Positions 8,496 to 16,563 of a DNA stretch of 64,000 bases are shown here, in pieces. Numbering within the stretch: the stretch's first letter is position 1; every line of letters begins with the position of its first letter. Origin of the DNA: an uncultured Myxococcales bacterium (lineage in GTDB: Bacteria; Myxococcota_A; Polyangia; Polyangiales; Polyangiaceae). The notes below the pieces were generated by a model. It searched no databases, was not told the DNA's origin, and saw only the letters and a list, made by a program, of their open reading frames with translations. The translations under genes were made by a program, and so were the position numbers. The stretch lies in contig CALMUT010000067.1 in NCBI GenBank assembly GCA_937872925.1, positions 1 through 64,000 on the forward strand, given 5' to 3'.

Positions 8496-10577
8496 CTATT
8501 TCGGCCCTTCAAGCGCACAGGTGTCGGAGCAGCCGTCGCCGGAGACGCTGTTGCCGTCGTCGCATTGCTCGCCTTGGCTCGACTGAATCGTGCCGTCACC
8601 GCAGCGAGGTCCGAGCACACACGTCTTCTCGCAGCCGTTGTAGCCACCGGCGTTTACGCCGTCATCGCACTGCTCTCCAAACAGACTGTCCACCTTAGCG
8701 TCGCCGCAGAAGGAGCCGAGCACGCAGCCTGGCGCGCAACCTGCGCTGCCCGTCGTGCTGTAAGTGGTGAGGTTCGTGCCGTCGTCGCATTGCTCAGGCG
8801 GATTCTGAGTCGTCGCGTCGCCGCAGCGGGGGCCCGGTGTGCAGTTCGGCATGCAGGAACCATAGCTTCCGTCGTTCTTGCCATCGTCGCAGGTTTCGTC
8901 ACCGGTCACGATGCCGTCACCGCATACGCTCACGCACTGGCTCTTGGCGCTAACGAAACCGCCCAGCGTCAAGTTGAAGTTGGATGCATTCGTGTGGCGC
9001 TCCGCGTGGAAGAGCGCAATCTCGTAGACCTTACCTTTGGTCAGACCGAGCTGCGCTTCGAGGGCGGCATTGATCGTGAAGGAACCCGAGCGCTGCGGGT
9101 GCAATCCGCCCAGGTCGAGGGCAAGCTTGCCAGCGATGAAGACCCACACGTCGTCATCCCCAGAGAAGTTGAGGGTCTCACCGCCCTTGTATTCGAACCA
9201 GTAGCGGATCTCGCTGGTGAAACCGAAGTTGTGCCCGCCCGAAGCTGCTTCTTTGCCTTGAGCAACCCAACCCTTGGCATCGAGGGGAAAGAATGTGGCA
9301 TCAGGAAAGAAGTAGGTGTTGTTGGGTTGCTTGTTCAGCGTGAGCTTCGTGATCTCTTTCACGTTCACGCCGGCAACATCGGTGTACCACTGGGCGAAGT
9401 TCGCAGCGGTGGTCAGCTGCTGACCATAGGGGCAGGGTGGATTCGGTGAGCCCGCGTTGGAGCAGATCCCGGCGAAGACGGGCTTGCCGCCGGCGTTCAA
9501 GCTGGTCTGCACCAGACCCTTGGTTTCCTGGCTGCCGCTGAAGATTTCGAAATCCGGGTGGCGCGTGGAACCGCCGGCAGGCAGCGCAACCTTGTCTCGG
9601 AAAACCACGGGCACGTTCAGCTGAGCAGGCAACTGACCCGTGACAACGGTGCAAGAAAACCCTGCTTCCTTCTTGCAGCTCGAAGAACAGCCGTCGCCGT
9701 TCTTGGTATTGCCGTCGTCACACTCTTCGGCATCACCAGGCAGGATCAAGCCGTCGCCGCAGGCAGACACGCAAGCGCCGGCGCTACAATTGGGTTCGAC
9801 TTCACAGAACGGATTGCAGCCGTCACCGATGATGCTGTTGCCGTCGTCGCAGGGTTCGTCGCCTTCCTTCTTGCCGTCGTTGCATACCGTCTTATGGCAA
9901 GCCTGCCCCGCCGGCCCGCAGGCGTGGCCCGGCTCGACCTTGCAAGTAGCAGAGCAGCCGTCACCCGAAGTCGGCGTGGCGTCGTCGTCTTCACATTCCT
10001 CGTTGCCGGCAATGATGCCGTCGCCGCACTTGTCGGCCTCACACTTGGCCCCCGGGGTGGGGCACTTCCAGCCGGGTTCCAGCACGCACTTGTCGGAGCA
10101 ACCGTCACCGGCCTTGGCGTTGAAATCGTCACAAGTTTCCTGTCCCGTTACTTTTCCGTCACCGCATACGACTGTGGACACGCAGGGTTTGCCCGGCTCT
10201 GGGCAGGCAAAGTTCGCCTCGACGTTCTTGCAGTTGGCAGAGCAGCCGTCGCCGGGAGCGCTGTTGCCGTCGTCGCAGGCTTCGCCGGGCTGGATCTTGC
10301 CATCGCCGCAGCCCTTTATCTCGACGCCGGCGTCGCCGTCGGGCCCGTCTGCTTGAGCGTCCCCGGGCCCAGAGTCGATGACGATCCCCGCACCGCTACC
10401 GCCGCTGCCACCGACACCCGCACTCCCAGCGGCGCCACCCTTTGCGCCGCTGCCGGCGTCGAAGAGGTTGACCTCGGGTTTACCGTCACCGCTGCAGTGC
10501 AGGAACACCGCCGCAGAGAGCGCAATTGTAGTGAATCTGAATACGTGGGACGCGGCCAAAGAACGAAAAGAACGCAT
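8496..10577 (-). CDS. Cys-rich lipoprotein with DUF4215 repeats and fibro-slime domain
   Basis: This is a 693-residue exported protein with a lipoprotein signal (AAVFLHC). A Gly/Ser-rich segment leads into about five DUF4215-type repeats (C-G-D-G-x-x-x-x-G-E-x-C-D-D-G-N) at about 90-330. The central part, about 345-525, matches the fibro-slime/PA14-like domain, with the hallmark FSGDDDVWVFIAGKLALDLG followed by GLH. Four further DUF4215 repeats end the protein. Fibro-slime domains are found in extracellular and surface proteins, so adhesion or binding of polysaccharide is plausible but not shown. The gene is followed downstream by the histidine kinase on the same strand after a gap of 155 bp or more. 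The start at 10577 is an ATG. Confidence 0.85.
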   Translation of the reverse strand: MRSFRSLAASHVFRFTTIALSAAVFLHCSGDGKPEVNLFDAGSGAKGGAAGSAGVGGSGGSGAGIVIDSGPGDAQADGPDGDAGVEIKGCGDGKIQPGEACDDGNSAPGDGCSANCKNVEANFACPEPGKPCVSTVVCGDGKVTGQETCDDFNAKAGDGCSDKCVLEPGWKCPTPGAKCEADKCGDGIIAGNEECEDDDATPTSGDGCSATCKVEPGHACGPAGQACHKTVCNDGKKEGDEPCDDGNSIIGDGCNPFCEVEPNCSAGACVSACGDGLILPGDAEECDDGNTKNGDGCSSSCKKEAGFSCTVVTGQLPAQLNVPVVFRDKVALPAGGSTRHPDFEIFSGSQETKGLVQTSLNAGGKPVFAGICSNAGSPNPPCPYGQQLTTAANFAQWYTDVAGVNVKEITKLTLNKQPNNTYFFPDATFFPLDAKGWVAQGKEAASGGHNFGFTSEIRYWFEYKGGETLNFSGDDDVWVFIAGKLALDLGGLHPQRSGSFTINAALEAQLGLTKGKVYEIALFHAERHTNASNFNLTLGGFVSAKSQCVSVCGDGIVTGDETCDDGKNDGSYGSCMPNCTPGPRCGDATTQNPPEQCDDGTNLTTYSTTGSAGCAPGCVLGSFCGDAKVDSLFGEQCDDGVNAGGYNGCEKTCVLGPRCGDGTIQSSQGEQCDDGNSVSGDGCSDTCALEGPK

Positions 10578-10629
10578 GGCACTAGGTATGCACTCTCACA
10601 GAAACGTCGGCAACGCGGCGACGGCTTTT

Positions 10630-11574
10630 TTATCGCTCGGAACGCCGGCTCACGTTGACGAGCACGGCTCCGCCGACACTGAGCATGGCTGTGAAGTGCG
10701 GCAGCTCAAGGTTCAGCGGGCTGCCGTAGGTTTGAGGACGCATGCGGTAGCGACCGGCGAGACCGAACCACAAAGCGTAGTCGCTGACATATAGTGCGCC
10801 TACCCCGCCGACTTCAGCGACGCCGCTGGCGATGGCGGAATCGGCAGCCGTACCGTTCACGGAGAACCAATCGACACCAATCAGTGCCTTGGCGCCGACG
10901 TTGTGGCGTGCGTCGTAGGGCGCGCCCCATCCTACTCCCACGCCGACATCGTAGCCGAAGGTCGGACCGCGTGGCGCAGATCCAATCCGCGCACTTTCGC
11001 TGAGCACAATGCTCAGCAGCCCCAAACCGACGCCGACGTCGAAGCGACCGCCCAAGGGAGGCGACAGTGGTTCAGGCAATAGCTCGATGGATGCACCGAG
11101 GCTCAGACCGCCATGGGTGAACTGACGGACGGTCTGCGGCGCAGGCCCAGCGGTCTGCGGCGACGATTCCGGGATCGGTTCTGGCGCTGTCGGCGATGCT
11201 GGGTTCGGCGTGGGCTCCGCGTTTGCTTCGGGTGCTTTCCCTTGGCGCAGCCGCGCCTCGATGGCTTCGAGCACTGATTCGATGAACTGCGGCCCAGGCG
11301 CGACTTTCAACAGCTCCGCCGGCGGCACGTCCCAGATCACCCACGCCCGGCTGTCGTCGCAGGCCACGACCACACTTCGAGGCAACTCGGTCTGGGCGCT
11401 TTGGGCACTGAGGGTCAACGCGATGCGAGATGCCAGCTCATCTGCTTGCTCCGCGCTGACCTGGGCGCAGGTCGTTTGCACCAGGGGAGCTTTCCGCGGC
11501 GACGGCTGCGCGCTGGCAACCAAGGCTGGGCCCAGGGCGCCGACAAACCCCAAGATCGCCGCTGAACTTCGCAT
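10630..11574 (-). CDS. Secreted protein with Pro-rich linker and beta-rich (barrel-like) domain
   Basis: The ATG at 11574 gives 314 residues with a signal peptide (RSSAAILGFVGALGPALVASA). A domain of about 100 residues with two Cys (TTCAQ, VVACDD) follows, then a Pro/Ala/Glu-rich linker (about 125-160), then about 150 residues of alternating Gly/hydrophobic strands resembling an outer membrane barrel. No named family is recognised. It is transcribed divergently from an ECF sigma gene across 71 bp containing a dyad. A protein with the same plan lies next to the second ECF sigma gene at 25919, so it may be a target or sensor of the sigma system (inference). Confidence 0.65.
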   Translation of the reverse strand: MRSSAAILGFVGALGPALVASAQPSPRKAPLVQTTCAQVSAEQADELASRIALTLSAQSAQTELPRSVVVACDDSRAWVIWDVPPAELLKVAPGPQFIESVLEAIEARLRQGKAPEANAEPTPNPASPTAPEPIPESSPQTAGPAPQTVRQFTHGGLSLGASIELLPEPLSPPLGGRFDVGVGLGLLSIVLSESARIGSAPRGPTFGYDVGVGVGWGAPYDARHNVGAKALIGVDWFSVNGTAADSAIASGVAEVGGVGALYVSDYALWFGLAGRYRMRPQTYGSPLNLELPHFTAMLSVGGAVLVNVSRRSER

Positions 11575-11599
11575 CGTCACCTCGAATCCTAGACCGGAC

Positions 11600-11623
11600 C
11601 GATCCTGGGCGCTGTCAGGATCG
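11600..11623. promoter_or_regulatory. Dyad (8-bp arms, 8-bp spacer) between ECF sigma and barrel genes
   Basis: CGATCCTG and CAGGATCG are perfect inverted arms separated by ggcgctgt. The element lies in the divergent promoter region between the barrel-like protein (start 11574) and the ECF sigma gene (start 11646). It could be an operator for both genes. Confidence 0.5.
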
Positions 11624-11645
11624 ACTAACATAGTACGAGAGTTTC

Positions 11646-12269
11646 ATGGCCGAAGAAGGGTTGCTCGTCCCGACTGCGGGAGCACAGGCGGACGCGTTGC
11701 AGCGCACGCTGAGCGACGCGGAGGACCGCGAGCCGTCGGCGCTGGCGGGGACGTCGCTGCCGAGCACAGCAGAGCTGCTCGCATTGCTGTACCGTCAAGT
11801 CGCCGCACTGGCCGGGCCGCGCCAGGATCTGGATGACTTGGTGCAAGCCGCTGCGGAGCGCGTGCTGAAGTCGCTCCACCGCTTCGACGGTCGTTGCTCC
11901 ATGACCACGTGGACGTACACCATCGCATACCGCACCGTCGTTGACAGCGTTCGCTGGAGCACGCGCTTCCGGCGTCGCTTTGTCAGCAGCGAAACCACGG
12001 AACTCGACCGCTGCAGTTCCGACTGGGACTCTGATGCAGCGCTGTTGCAGCTGGAGCGCGCACGACGGCTGCACCGCGTCCTAGACACGTTGCCGCAGAA
12101 GAAGCGTGCCGTCGTCGTACTCGTGGAATTTGAGGGGCTCGCGCTGCGTGAAGTGGCGCAAATCGTCGGGGCGAACGAACGCACCGTGCGGTCACGTCTG
12201 CGGGACGCGCGCAAGAAGCTCGCACAAGAGCTCGCCGCAGACCCGCTATTCGGAGGGAGTCAGCCATGA
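11646..12269 (+). CDS. ECF-type RNA polymerase sigma factor
   Basis: This 207-residue protein has sigma region 2 (DLDDLVQAAAERVLKSLHRF, then CSMTTWTYTIAYRTVVDSVR) and region 4 (LDTLPQKKRAVVVLVEFEGL, then the helix-turn-helix ALREVAQIVGANERTVRSR). Region 1 and most of region 3 are absent, as usual for extracytoplasmic-function sigma factors. The N-terminal 45 residues are extra and unordered. Its stop overlaps the start of the next gene by ATGA at 12266, so sigma and its membrane partner are translationally coupled. It probably controls its own operon and the divergent barrel-like gene. Confidence 0.87.
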   Translation: MAEEGLLVPTAGAQADALQRTLSDAEDREPSALAGTSLPSTAELLALLYRQVAALAGPRQDLDDLVQAAAERVLKSLHRFDGRCSMTTWTYTIAYRTVVDSVRWSTRFRRRFVSSETTELDRCSSDWDSDAALLQLERARRLHRVLDTLPQKKRAVVVLVEFEGLALREVAQIVGANERTVRSRLRDARKKLAQELAADPLFGGSQP

Positions 12270-13015
12270 GCGAGGACCTCTCCATTGCAGAACTGCGCGC
12301 CCTCGACACGGCGCGCGACGTCTGGCCCACCGCGGTGCCCAACGACGCGGACATTGAGGCGGCAGTGCGGCGGCTGCGACCGCGAGTCCGCAGCACGAAG
12401 CGGCGACTGTTGCCGCGGCAACTCGGGCGGCTCTCGGTGATCTTCGTGGTGCTGGGCTTCGGCTTGGCCTGGGCGGCAGGAGGCAAGAGCCAGCTCGCTA
12501 GCTACGTGCATCCGGCGGCGCCTGCGAGGCTGCAGAGTGAGCTCGGCGCTGGCGCGCACGCCGTGGCCCGAAGCGTTGTGCACGCACGCCCCGCCACGGC
12601 GCGCCCCAGTCCCCAGGCGAATTCTGACGAAATAGCGAAGCACCCGGAAGCCTCTAAGGACCCGGCGCTCGCGAAGGTGGCGGCGCCGGCCTCGAGACGG
12701 CGTGTCGCGGGGAAAGCGGCAACAGCCGGCCGCGCAGATGCGATTCCGACGGATCCCGCGCCGGCGTGGAAAAAAGTGCGCGAGGCGCTCGCGATTGGCA
12801 GCGCACACGGTGCAGAGCAAGCGCTCTCTGAACTGACGACACATGCAGAACCAGAGACCCAGCTGAAGGCTCAGCTGGGGCTGGCTCAGCTGGCGCTTTC
12901 CCGGGGCGACTGCAAACGGGCGTCGGCGATCAGCACGCAAATCCTCTCGAAACAAGGCGCGGGCCCGATCCAAAAGCGCGCCCTCGACATCGCCGCGCGC
13001 TGTCACGGGCAGTGA
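12266..13015 (+). CDS. Putative membrane anti-sigma factor with helical C-terminal domain
   Basis: The 249-residue product has a cytosolic N-terminus of about 50 residues (RALDTARDVWPTAVPNDADI), a single membrane helix at about 55-72 (LSVIFVVLGFGLAWAAGG), a Pro/Ala-rich segment, and a C-terminal helical domain (about 160-249) with ALAIGSAHGAEQALSEL and LGLAQLALSRGDCKRASA that looks TPR-like. No zinc-binding ZAS motif is present. The ATGA overlap with the sigma gene and the topology support an anti-sigma role. The TPR-like part may bind a periplasmic partner. Confidence 0.7.
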   Translation: MSEDLSIAELRALDTARDVWPTAVPNDADIEAAVRRLRPRVRSTKRRLLPRQLGRLSVIFVVLGFGLAWAAGGKSQLASYVHPAAPARLQSELGAGAHAVARSVVHARPATARPSPQANSDEIAKHPEASKDPALAKVAAPASRRRVAGKAATAGRADAIPTDPAPAWKKVREALAIGSAHGAEQALSELTTHAEPETQLKAQLGLAQLALSRGDCKRASAISTQILSKQGAGPIQKRALDIAARCHGQ

Positions 13016-13055
13016 TGCTTAGGCGCAATGCGCCGGCGCTGGTACGATTGAGTGC

Positions 13056-14609
13056 ATGTACCGAGTTGTGTTCCTGGGTGTGACCTCCGTATTGCTCACG
13101 TCGTCCCTCACCGCACAGGCGGCCGAATGCGGCTGCGACCACAGCGTTGAAGTCGGCACGACCAACGTGAAGGGAGCGGACCTAGGCGTGCAGCCTGGCG
13201 ACGTGGTGTGTGTGCAGGCAGGGGAGCGTCCGTTTTTGGTCCTGGAAGGCTTCGTCGGCACTGCGGCGGCGCCAGTTGTGATCAAGAACTGCGGCGGCCA
13301 GGTAAAGATCAAGAACGCGGACCGCGGCTACGGACTTTTGATCAACGCCTCGTCGTTCTTTCGACTGACGGGCACGGGCGATCCCGCGTTCGAGTACGGC
13401 TTTGACGTGAGCGCCACTCGCACGGGTCCGGACTACTCGGCTTCCGGGGTGCCGGTCGGGGATCTCAGTACCGACTATGAGCTGGACCACCTCGAAGTGC
13501 ACCACACGGGCTTCGCGGGTTTCTCTTTGAAGACCGAATCCCGCTGCGACGGCAGCGCCAACCTCGGGAATTTCGTACAGAAGAACACCCGAGTGCACCA
13601 CACCTACGTGCACGACACGGGCGGCGAAGGCTTCTACGTCGGCAGCACTGGCTACGGCGGCCGGGATTTTCAATGCAACGGCCAGACCGAGAAGCTCTTT
13701 CCCCACGAACACTGGGGCGTCAACATCAGCGACAATCGCATCGAGAATACTGGCTGGGACGGCCTGCAGATTGGGGTCACTCCCAAGGATTGCGTGGTCA
13801 GTCGCAACGTGATCACTGGCGTTGGCCGAACCGCCTCGGACAAGGTGCAGACCCGAGGCATCCAAATCGGTGGTGCGTCGGTGTGCAACATCACGGACAA
13901 CTATCTGGCGGATGGTCCGACTATCGGCATATTCGTGTTGGGCGCGGGCAGCACGTTGGTGCAAAACAACGTCGTGGTCGACTTTGCGGAGGACGGGATC
14001 TACGGCAACGACCAGCAGAACAACGCCATCGCGGGCGCATCGTACGTGTTCTTGCACAACACCGTAGTGCGCTCCGGGGACACCGGCGTTTCGCTATTCG
14101 GCACGCTCATTCAAGGCAACGCCGTGGTGAACAACTTGTTGGTGGAAAGTGGCGGCAGCGCCCTCGGCGTGGGTGGCAACGTCGATGCAGTGCAGCAGGG
14201 CAATCTCGAGGTTGCCACCACCGGGGAGGCGGGCTTCCAAGACGCAAAGGCCGGCGACTTTCACCTGACGGCTGACTCCGCCGCCCGAGACGTCGGGGAG
14301 CTGGTCAGCGGCTTCAGTACCGAAAAGGACCGAGACGGCGTGACCCGGGACGCAAAGCCAGACGTGGGTGCCTACGAGTACAGCGACGCACCTCCACCCG
14401 ACGGCGGCACTCCGATCGGAACGGGTGGTGGCGGCAACGCGCCGGGCTCGGGAGGCTCCGGCAACTCGGGCAACACTTCGGCCCCAACGAACGCAGACGA
14501 TGCCGGGGGCTGCGGCTGCCGCAGCGTCTCGAGCGCTCCGGCGACTCCCCTTGGCCTGGGATTCTGCGCCCTATTGCTGACGATTTGGCGACGCAGACGC
14601 CGGGCCTAG
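13056..14609 (+). CDS. Secreted right-handed beta-helix protein with MYXO-CTERM-like tail
   Basis: This 517-residue protein has a signal peptide ending near TAQAAECG. Residues about 60-420 contain repeated strand-turn units rich in N, G and V (for example NVVVDFAEDGIYGNDQQNN, NLLVESGGSALGV) typical of pectate-lyase-like parallel beta-helices. A Gly/Ser/Asn-rich linker follows. The tail GGCGCRSVSSAP, a hydrophobic helix and RRRRR fits the MYXO-CTERM signal that directs cell-surface anchoring in Myxococcota. No catalytic residues can be assigned, so binding or degradation of polysaccharide is a guess. It faces a lipoprotein gene, with a GC-rich hairpin between the two stops. Confidence 0.8.
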   Translation: MYRVVFLGVTSVLLTSSLTAQAAECGCDHSVEVGTTNVKGADLGVQPGDVVCVQAGERPFLVLEGFVGTAAAPVVIKNCGGQVKIKNADRGYGLLINASSFFRLTGTGDPAFEYGFDVSATRTGPDYSASGVPVGDLSTDYELDHLEVHHTGFAGFSLKTESRCDGSANLGNFVQKNTRVHHTYVHDTGGEGFYVGSTGYGGRDFQCNGQTEKLFPHEHWGVNISDNRIENTGWDGLQIGVTPKDCVVSRNVITGVGRTASDKVQTRGIQIGGASVCNITDNYLADGPTIGIFVLGAGSTLVQNNVVVDFAEDGIYGNDQQNNAIAGASYVFLHNTVVRSGDTGVSLFGTLIQGNAVVNNLLVESGGSALGVGGNVDAVQQGNLEVATTGEAGFQDAKAGDFHLTADSAARDVGELVSGFSTEKDRDGVTRDAKPDVGAYEYSDAPPPDGGTPIGTGGGGNAPGSGGSGNSGNTSAPTNADDAGGCGCRSVSSAPATPLGLGFCALLLTIWRRRRRA

Positions 14610-14613
14610 AGGT

Positions 14614-14643
14614 CACCCCCCCCCGCAGGACCCGCGGGGGGTG
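14614..14643. terminator. GC-rich hairpin between convergent genes
   Basis: A C-run followed by gc (14619-14626) can pair with gcgggggg (14634-14641) around a 7-base loop, giving a stem of eight G-C pairs between the beta-helix stop at 14609 and the lipoprotein stop at 14668. Its position suits a bidirectional terminator; no T-tract is present. Confidence 0.55.
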
Positions 14644-14667
14644 GCAGCGGCAGACACGGAAAACAAG

Positions 14668-15198
14668 TCATTGGCACACCGGGTTTTCCGGCTCTGTGCG
14701 GCACGTCGCGCCGCCTTCTTGAGTACTGTGGAACTCGCTGCCATCTCGGATGCAGTAGGAGCCGGCTAGCTCGGCGGAACCGAGGCCGAGATCGTCGAAT
14801 AGCTTCGCGCAGGTGAACCCAGATGGACACTCGCAATAGCGCGCGTTCGGATCAGGGCCATCGCAACGACAAGAACAATGAACCGTCTTCGACGCCGGTC
14901 GATCCGTATCCCAACCGCGTATTGGAACGGTCACCTGCAGCCCCGTGGCCGTCTTGCACGCTCCGGTGCCGTCGTCTTGTCCTTGCGGACACCCCACGCG
15001 GCCTTGGAAGTGGTTCACCAAGCACAGCCGGCTCTCGCATTGCACCGAGCGTGTCTCAAGACTGACCTCGTTCATTGAGAAACCAGGAAAGTCAGCGTTG
15101 GCCTCGTCTTCAGGCACACAAGGGTCGCCGACGCCCGCGGTCTTGCCGCACGAACAAACCATTCCAACCGCGAGCGCTAACAGCAGATGCCGCACCAT
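14668..15198 (-). CDS. Cys-rich lipoprotein of unknown function
   Basis: The ATG at 15198 is preceded by GGAGAGG at a good distance, so it is preferred over the GTG at 15216. The 176-residue product has the lipoprotein signal LLLALAVGMVCSC and about 14 further Cys, including CSCRCDGPDPNARYCEC. I do not recognise a named domain. It is exported and probably disulfide-bonded. The gene is monocistronic and convergent with the beta-helix gene. Confidence 0.7.
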   Translation of the reverse strand: MVRHLLLALAVGMVCSCGKTAGVGDPCVPEDEANADFPGFSMNEVSLETRSVQCESRLCLVNHFQGRVGCPQGQDDGTGACKTATGLQVTVPIRGWDTDRPASKTVHCSCRCDGPDPNARYCECPSGFTCAKLFDDLGLGSAELAGSYCIRDGSEFHSTQEGGATCRTEPENPVCQ

Positions 15199-15339
15199 TC
15201 GAAAACCTCTCCGCACGCCTGATGCGGCGTCCTTCTAAGTTAGTCGTCCGGACTTCGCACTTTGAGCGGTGCGCGATCGGATTCGAAGCAGGTGCACGCA
15301 GAAGCAGCGGCGCTCGGCGACGCTATGCGGCCGCTTGTA

Positions 15340-15534
15340 TCAGTGAGGCTGCTTCTTTTTGCCACCACTCTTGGGCGGTGGCGCTTTCTTGGACGGCTTC
15401 TTCTTCTTCTGCCCTTGGCAGTGCGGGCAGTCGCACTTGCCGCCGCCGCACAGGGGCTCGGCCGCGCCAGCGGGGTTGCTCGCAAGCAAGAACGCGGTGG
15501 CGGCGGCGACGAACGCAGAACGCAAAGAGAACAT
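15340..15534 (-). CDS. Small exported Lys-rich protein with CxC-CxxC motif
   Basis: The ATG at 15534 gives 64 residues: a signal peptide (MFSLRSAFVAAATAFLL ending near AGAA), then CGGGKCDCPHC, then a tail of KKKK, PSKKAPPPK and GGKKKQ blocks. The Cys cluster could bind metal or form disulfides, and the basic tail could bind nucleic acid, lipopolysaccharide or acidic polymer. No family is recognised and the ribosome binding site is weak, so the gene call rests on the signal peptide and composition. Confidence 0.5.
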   Translation of the reverse strand: MFSLRSAFVAAATAFLLASNPAGAAEPLCGGGKCDCPHCQGQKKKKPSKKAPPPKSGGKKKQPH

Positions 15535-15653
15535 GTCGGCGAATCTGCCGCAGCGCCCGGGGCCGGCCAACGACCCCCATCATCTGCGACAAATTGCCGC
15601 ACATCGCCGCTTTCACGGCGCCGCCAGCCACTCAAAAAACTTTCGCCATAAAC

Positions 15654-15680
15654 TAGACAGGTTTTCAGTACTGGTAATAT
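15654..15680 (+). promoter_or_regulatory. Candidate near-leaderless promoter with CAGTACTG palindrome
   Basis: TAGACA at 15654-15659 and TAATAT at 15675-15680 are spaced 15 bp apart, 9 bp before the ATG at 15690. The 8-bp palindrome CAGTACTG at 15666-15673 lies between them. If used, transcription would start almost at the ATG of the winged-helix gene, which may bind the palindrome itself. Confidence 0.35.
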
Positions 15681-15689
15681 GAGTAGTTC

Positions 15690-16088
15690 ATGACACTTCG
15701 TGACCAAGAAATCCTCGTATTGACCGCATTTTCCGAGCTAGCCCAGCAAGACCGGGCCGCAACCCGAACCGCGCTGAGCCTGGCAACGGGTCTGGCCCCG
15801 GCGGATCTGTCGAGCTGCCTGCGGCGCCTCGACGCCCTCGGCCTCGTCGACCTGCGGCGACTACGACTCACGCTGTCCGGACTTTGCGTTGGGGTGAGCG
15901 CCGCGACGCGCTCTAGGCCGCAGCCGGTGCGCCAAAAGCTCCAGCCAGTGACGCGAGTCAGGCGCCAGCGCGCCGCGACATCGGTAGGCGACCGCGCTGG
16001 ATGGACGCAGGGCCGGCGTCCAGTTCGTCGAGCAGCTGTCTCCAGCTCACGCCATTGTCGACCCCAAGCACCTTCGCGAGTTCTTTGA
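15690..16088 (+). CDS. Small winged-helix (MarR-like) protein
   Basis: Residues 1-75 look like a winged helix-turn-helix: MTLRDQEILVLTAFSEL (helix 1), TRTALSLATGLAPADLSSCL (HTH), RRLDALGLVDLRRLRLTLSG (wing). The remaining 55 residues are Arg-rich and low in order, and they overlap the tail of the opposite-strand TerB-like gene by 131 bp. Either the genes really overlap or the original stop was lost by a frameshift near residue 75-85. It is probably a transcription regulator, perhaps of itself. The N-terminal part is well supported, the C-terminal end less so. Confidence 0.6.
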   Translation: MTLRDQEILVLTAFSELAQQDRAATRTALSLATGLAPADLSSCLRRLDALGLVDLRRLRLTLSGLCVGVSAATRSRPQPVRQKLQPVTRVRRQRAATSVGDRAGWTQGRRPVRRAAVSSSRHCRPQAPSRVL

Positions 16089-16485
16089 GGGCGGCGACTT
16101 CTTCCGGCACCACCGCGTTGGGTGCGTCCAAAGCGTGTTCGGTGGCACGCGCAACCGCTTCGGCATGGGCAAGTAGCTCGTGCAGCTCTTCAGGATGAAT
16201 GAGCGGCTCCCCCTCTTCGGTCTGAGCCAACAGGAACAGCTCCTGCAGGCCAAAGTTGAAGTACTCCCGACTCGGACGCTCGATCAACCAGTTGTCCAAG
16301 ATCGCCAGACCGCGCGTACCCAGGTGGAACTTTTCCTTGGCGATCTCGTCGATGCGCGCGATCTCCACTTCTTCGAGCTTGCCGTCGGCCCAGGCCACGT
16401 ACACCAAGGGCAACAGCATCAGCACACGACAGTTTTCTGGTGTGAAGCCCAAAGTGGCTAGAGATTCTTTGATTTCGGCGTCCAT
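15958..16485 (-). CDS. TerB-like domain protein
   Basis: The ATG at 16485 gives 175 residues. The segment LMLLPLVYVAWADGKLEEVE and the following helices (ARIDEIAKEKFHLG) match TerB/DUF533-type helical domains, in which acidic residues may bind metal. TerB homologues occur in tellurite-resistance and stress modules but also alone, as here. A second helical half (about 90-160) follows. It diverges from the MATE exporter gene across 78 bp. The long upstream open frame to 16881 is antisense to the exporter and is not used. Confidence 0.7.
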   Translation of the reverse strand: MDAEIKESLATLGFTPENCRVLMLLPLVYVAWADGKLEEVEIARIDEIAKEKFHLGTRGLAILDNWLIERPSREYFNFGLQELFLLAQTEEGEPLIHPEELHELLAHAEAVARATEHALDAPNAVVPEEVAALKELAKVLGVDNGVSWRQLLDELDAGPASIQRGRLPMSRRAGA

Positions 16486-16563
16486 TTGCTTCGCTTGGCG
16501 GCGCGAAAGTGTCACCCTCTCGCCCTTCGCTGGCAAGAATAGACCGGTGCTTTCGAGACCACA

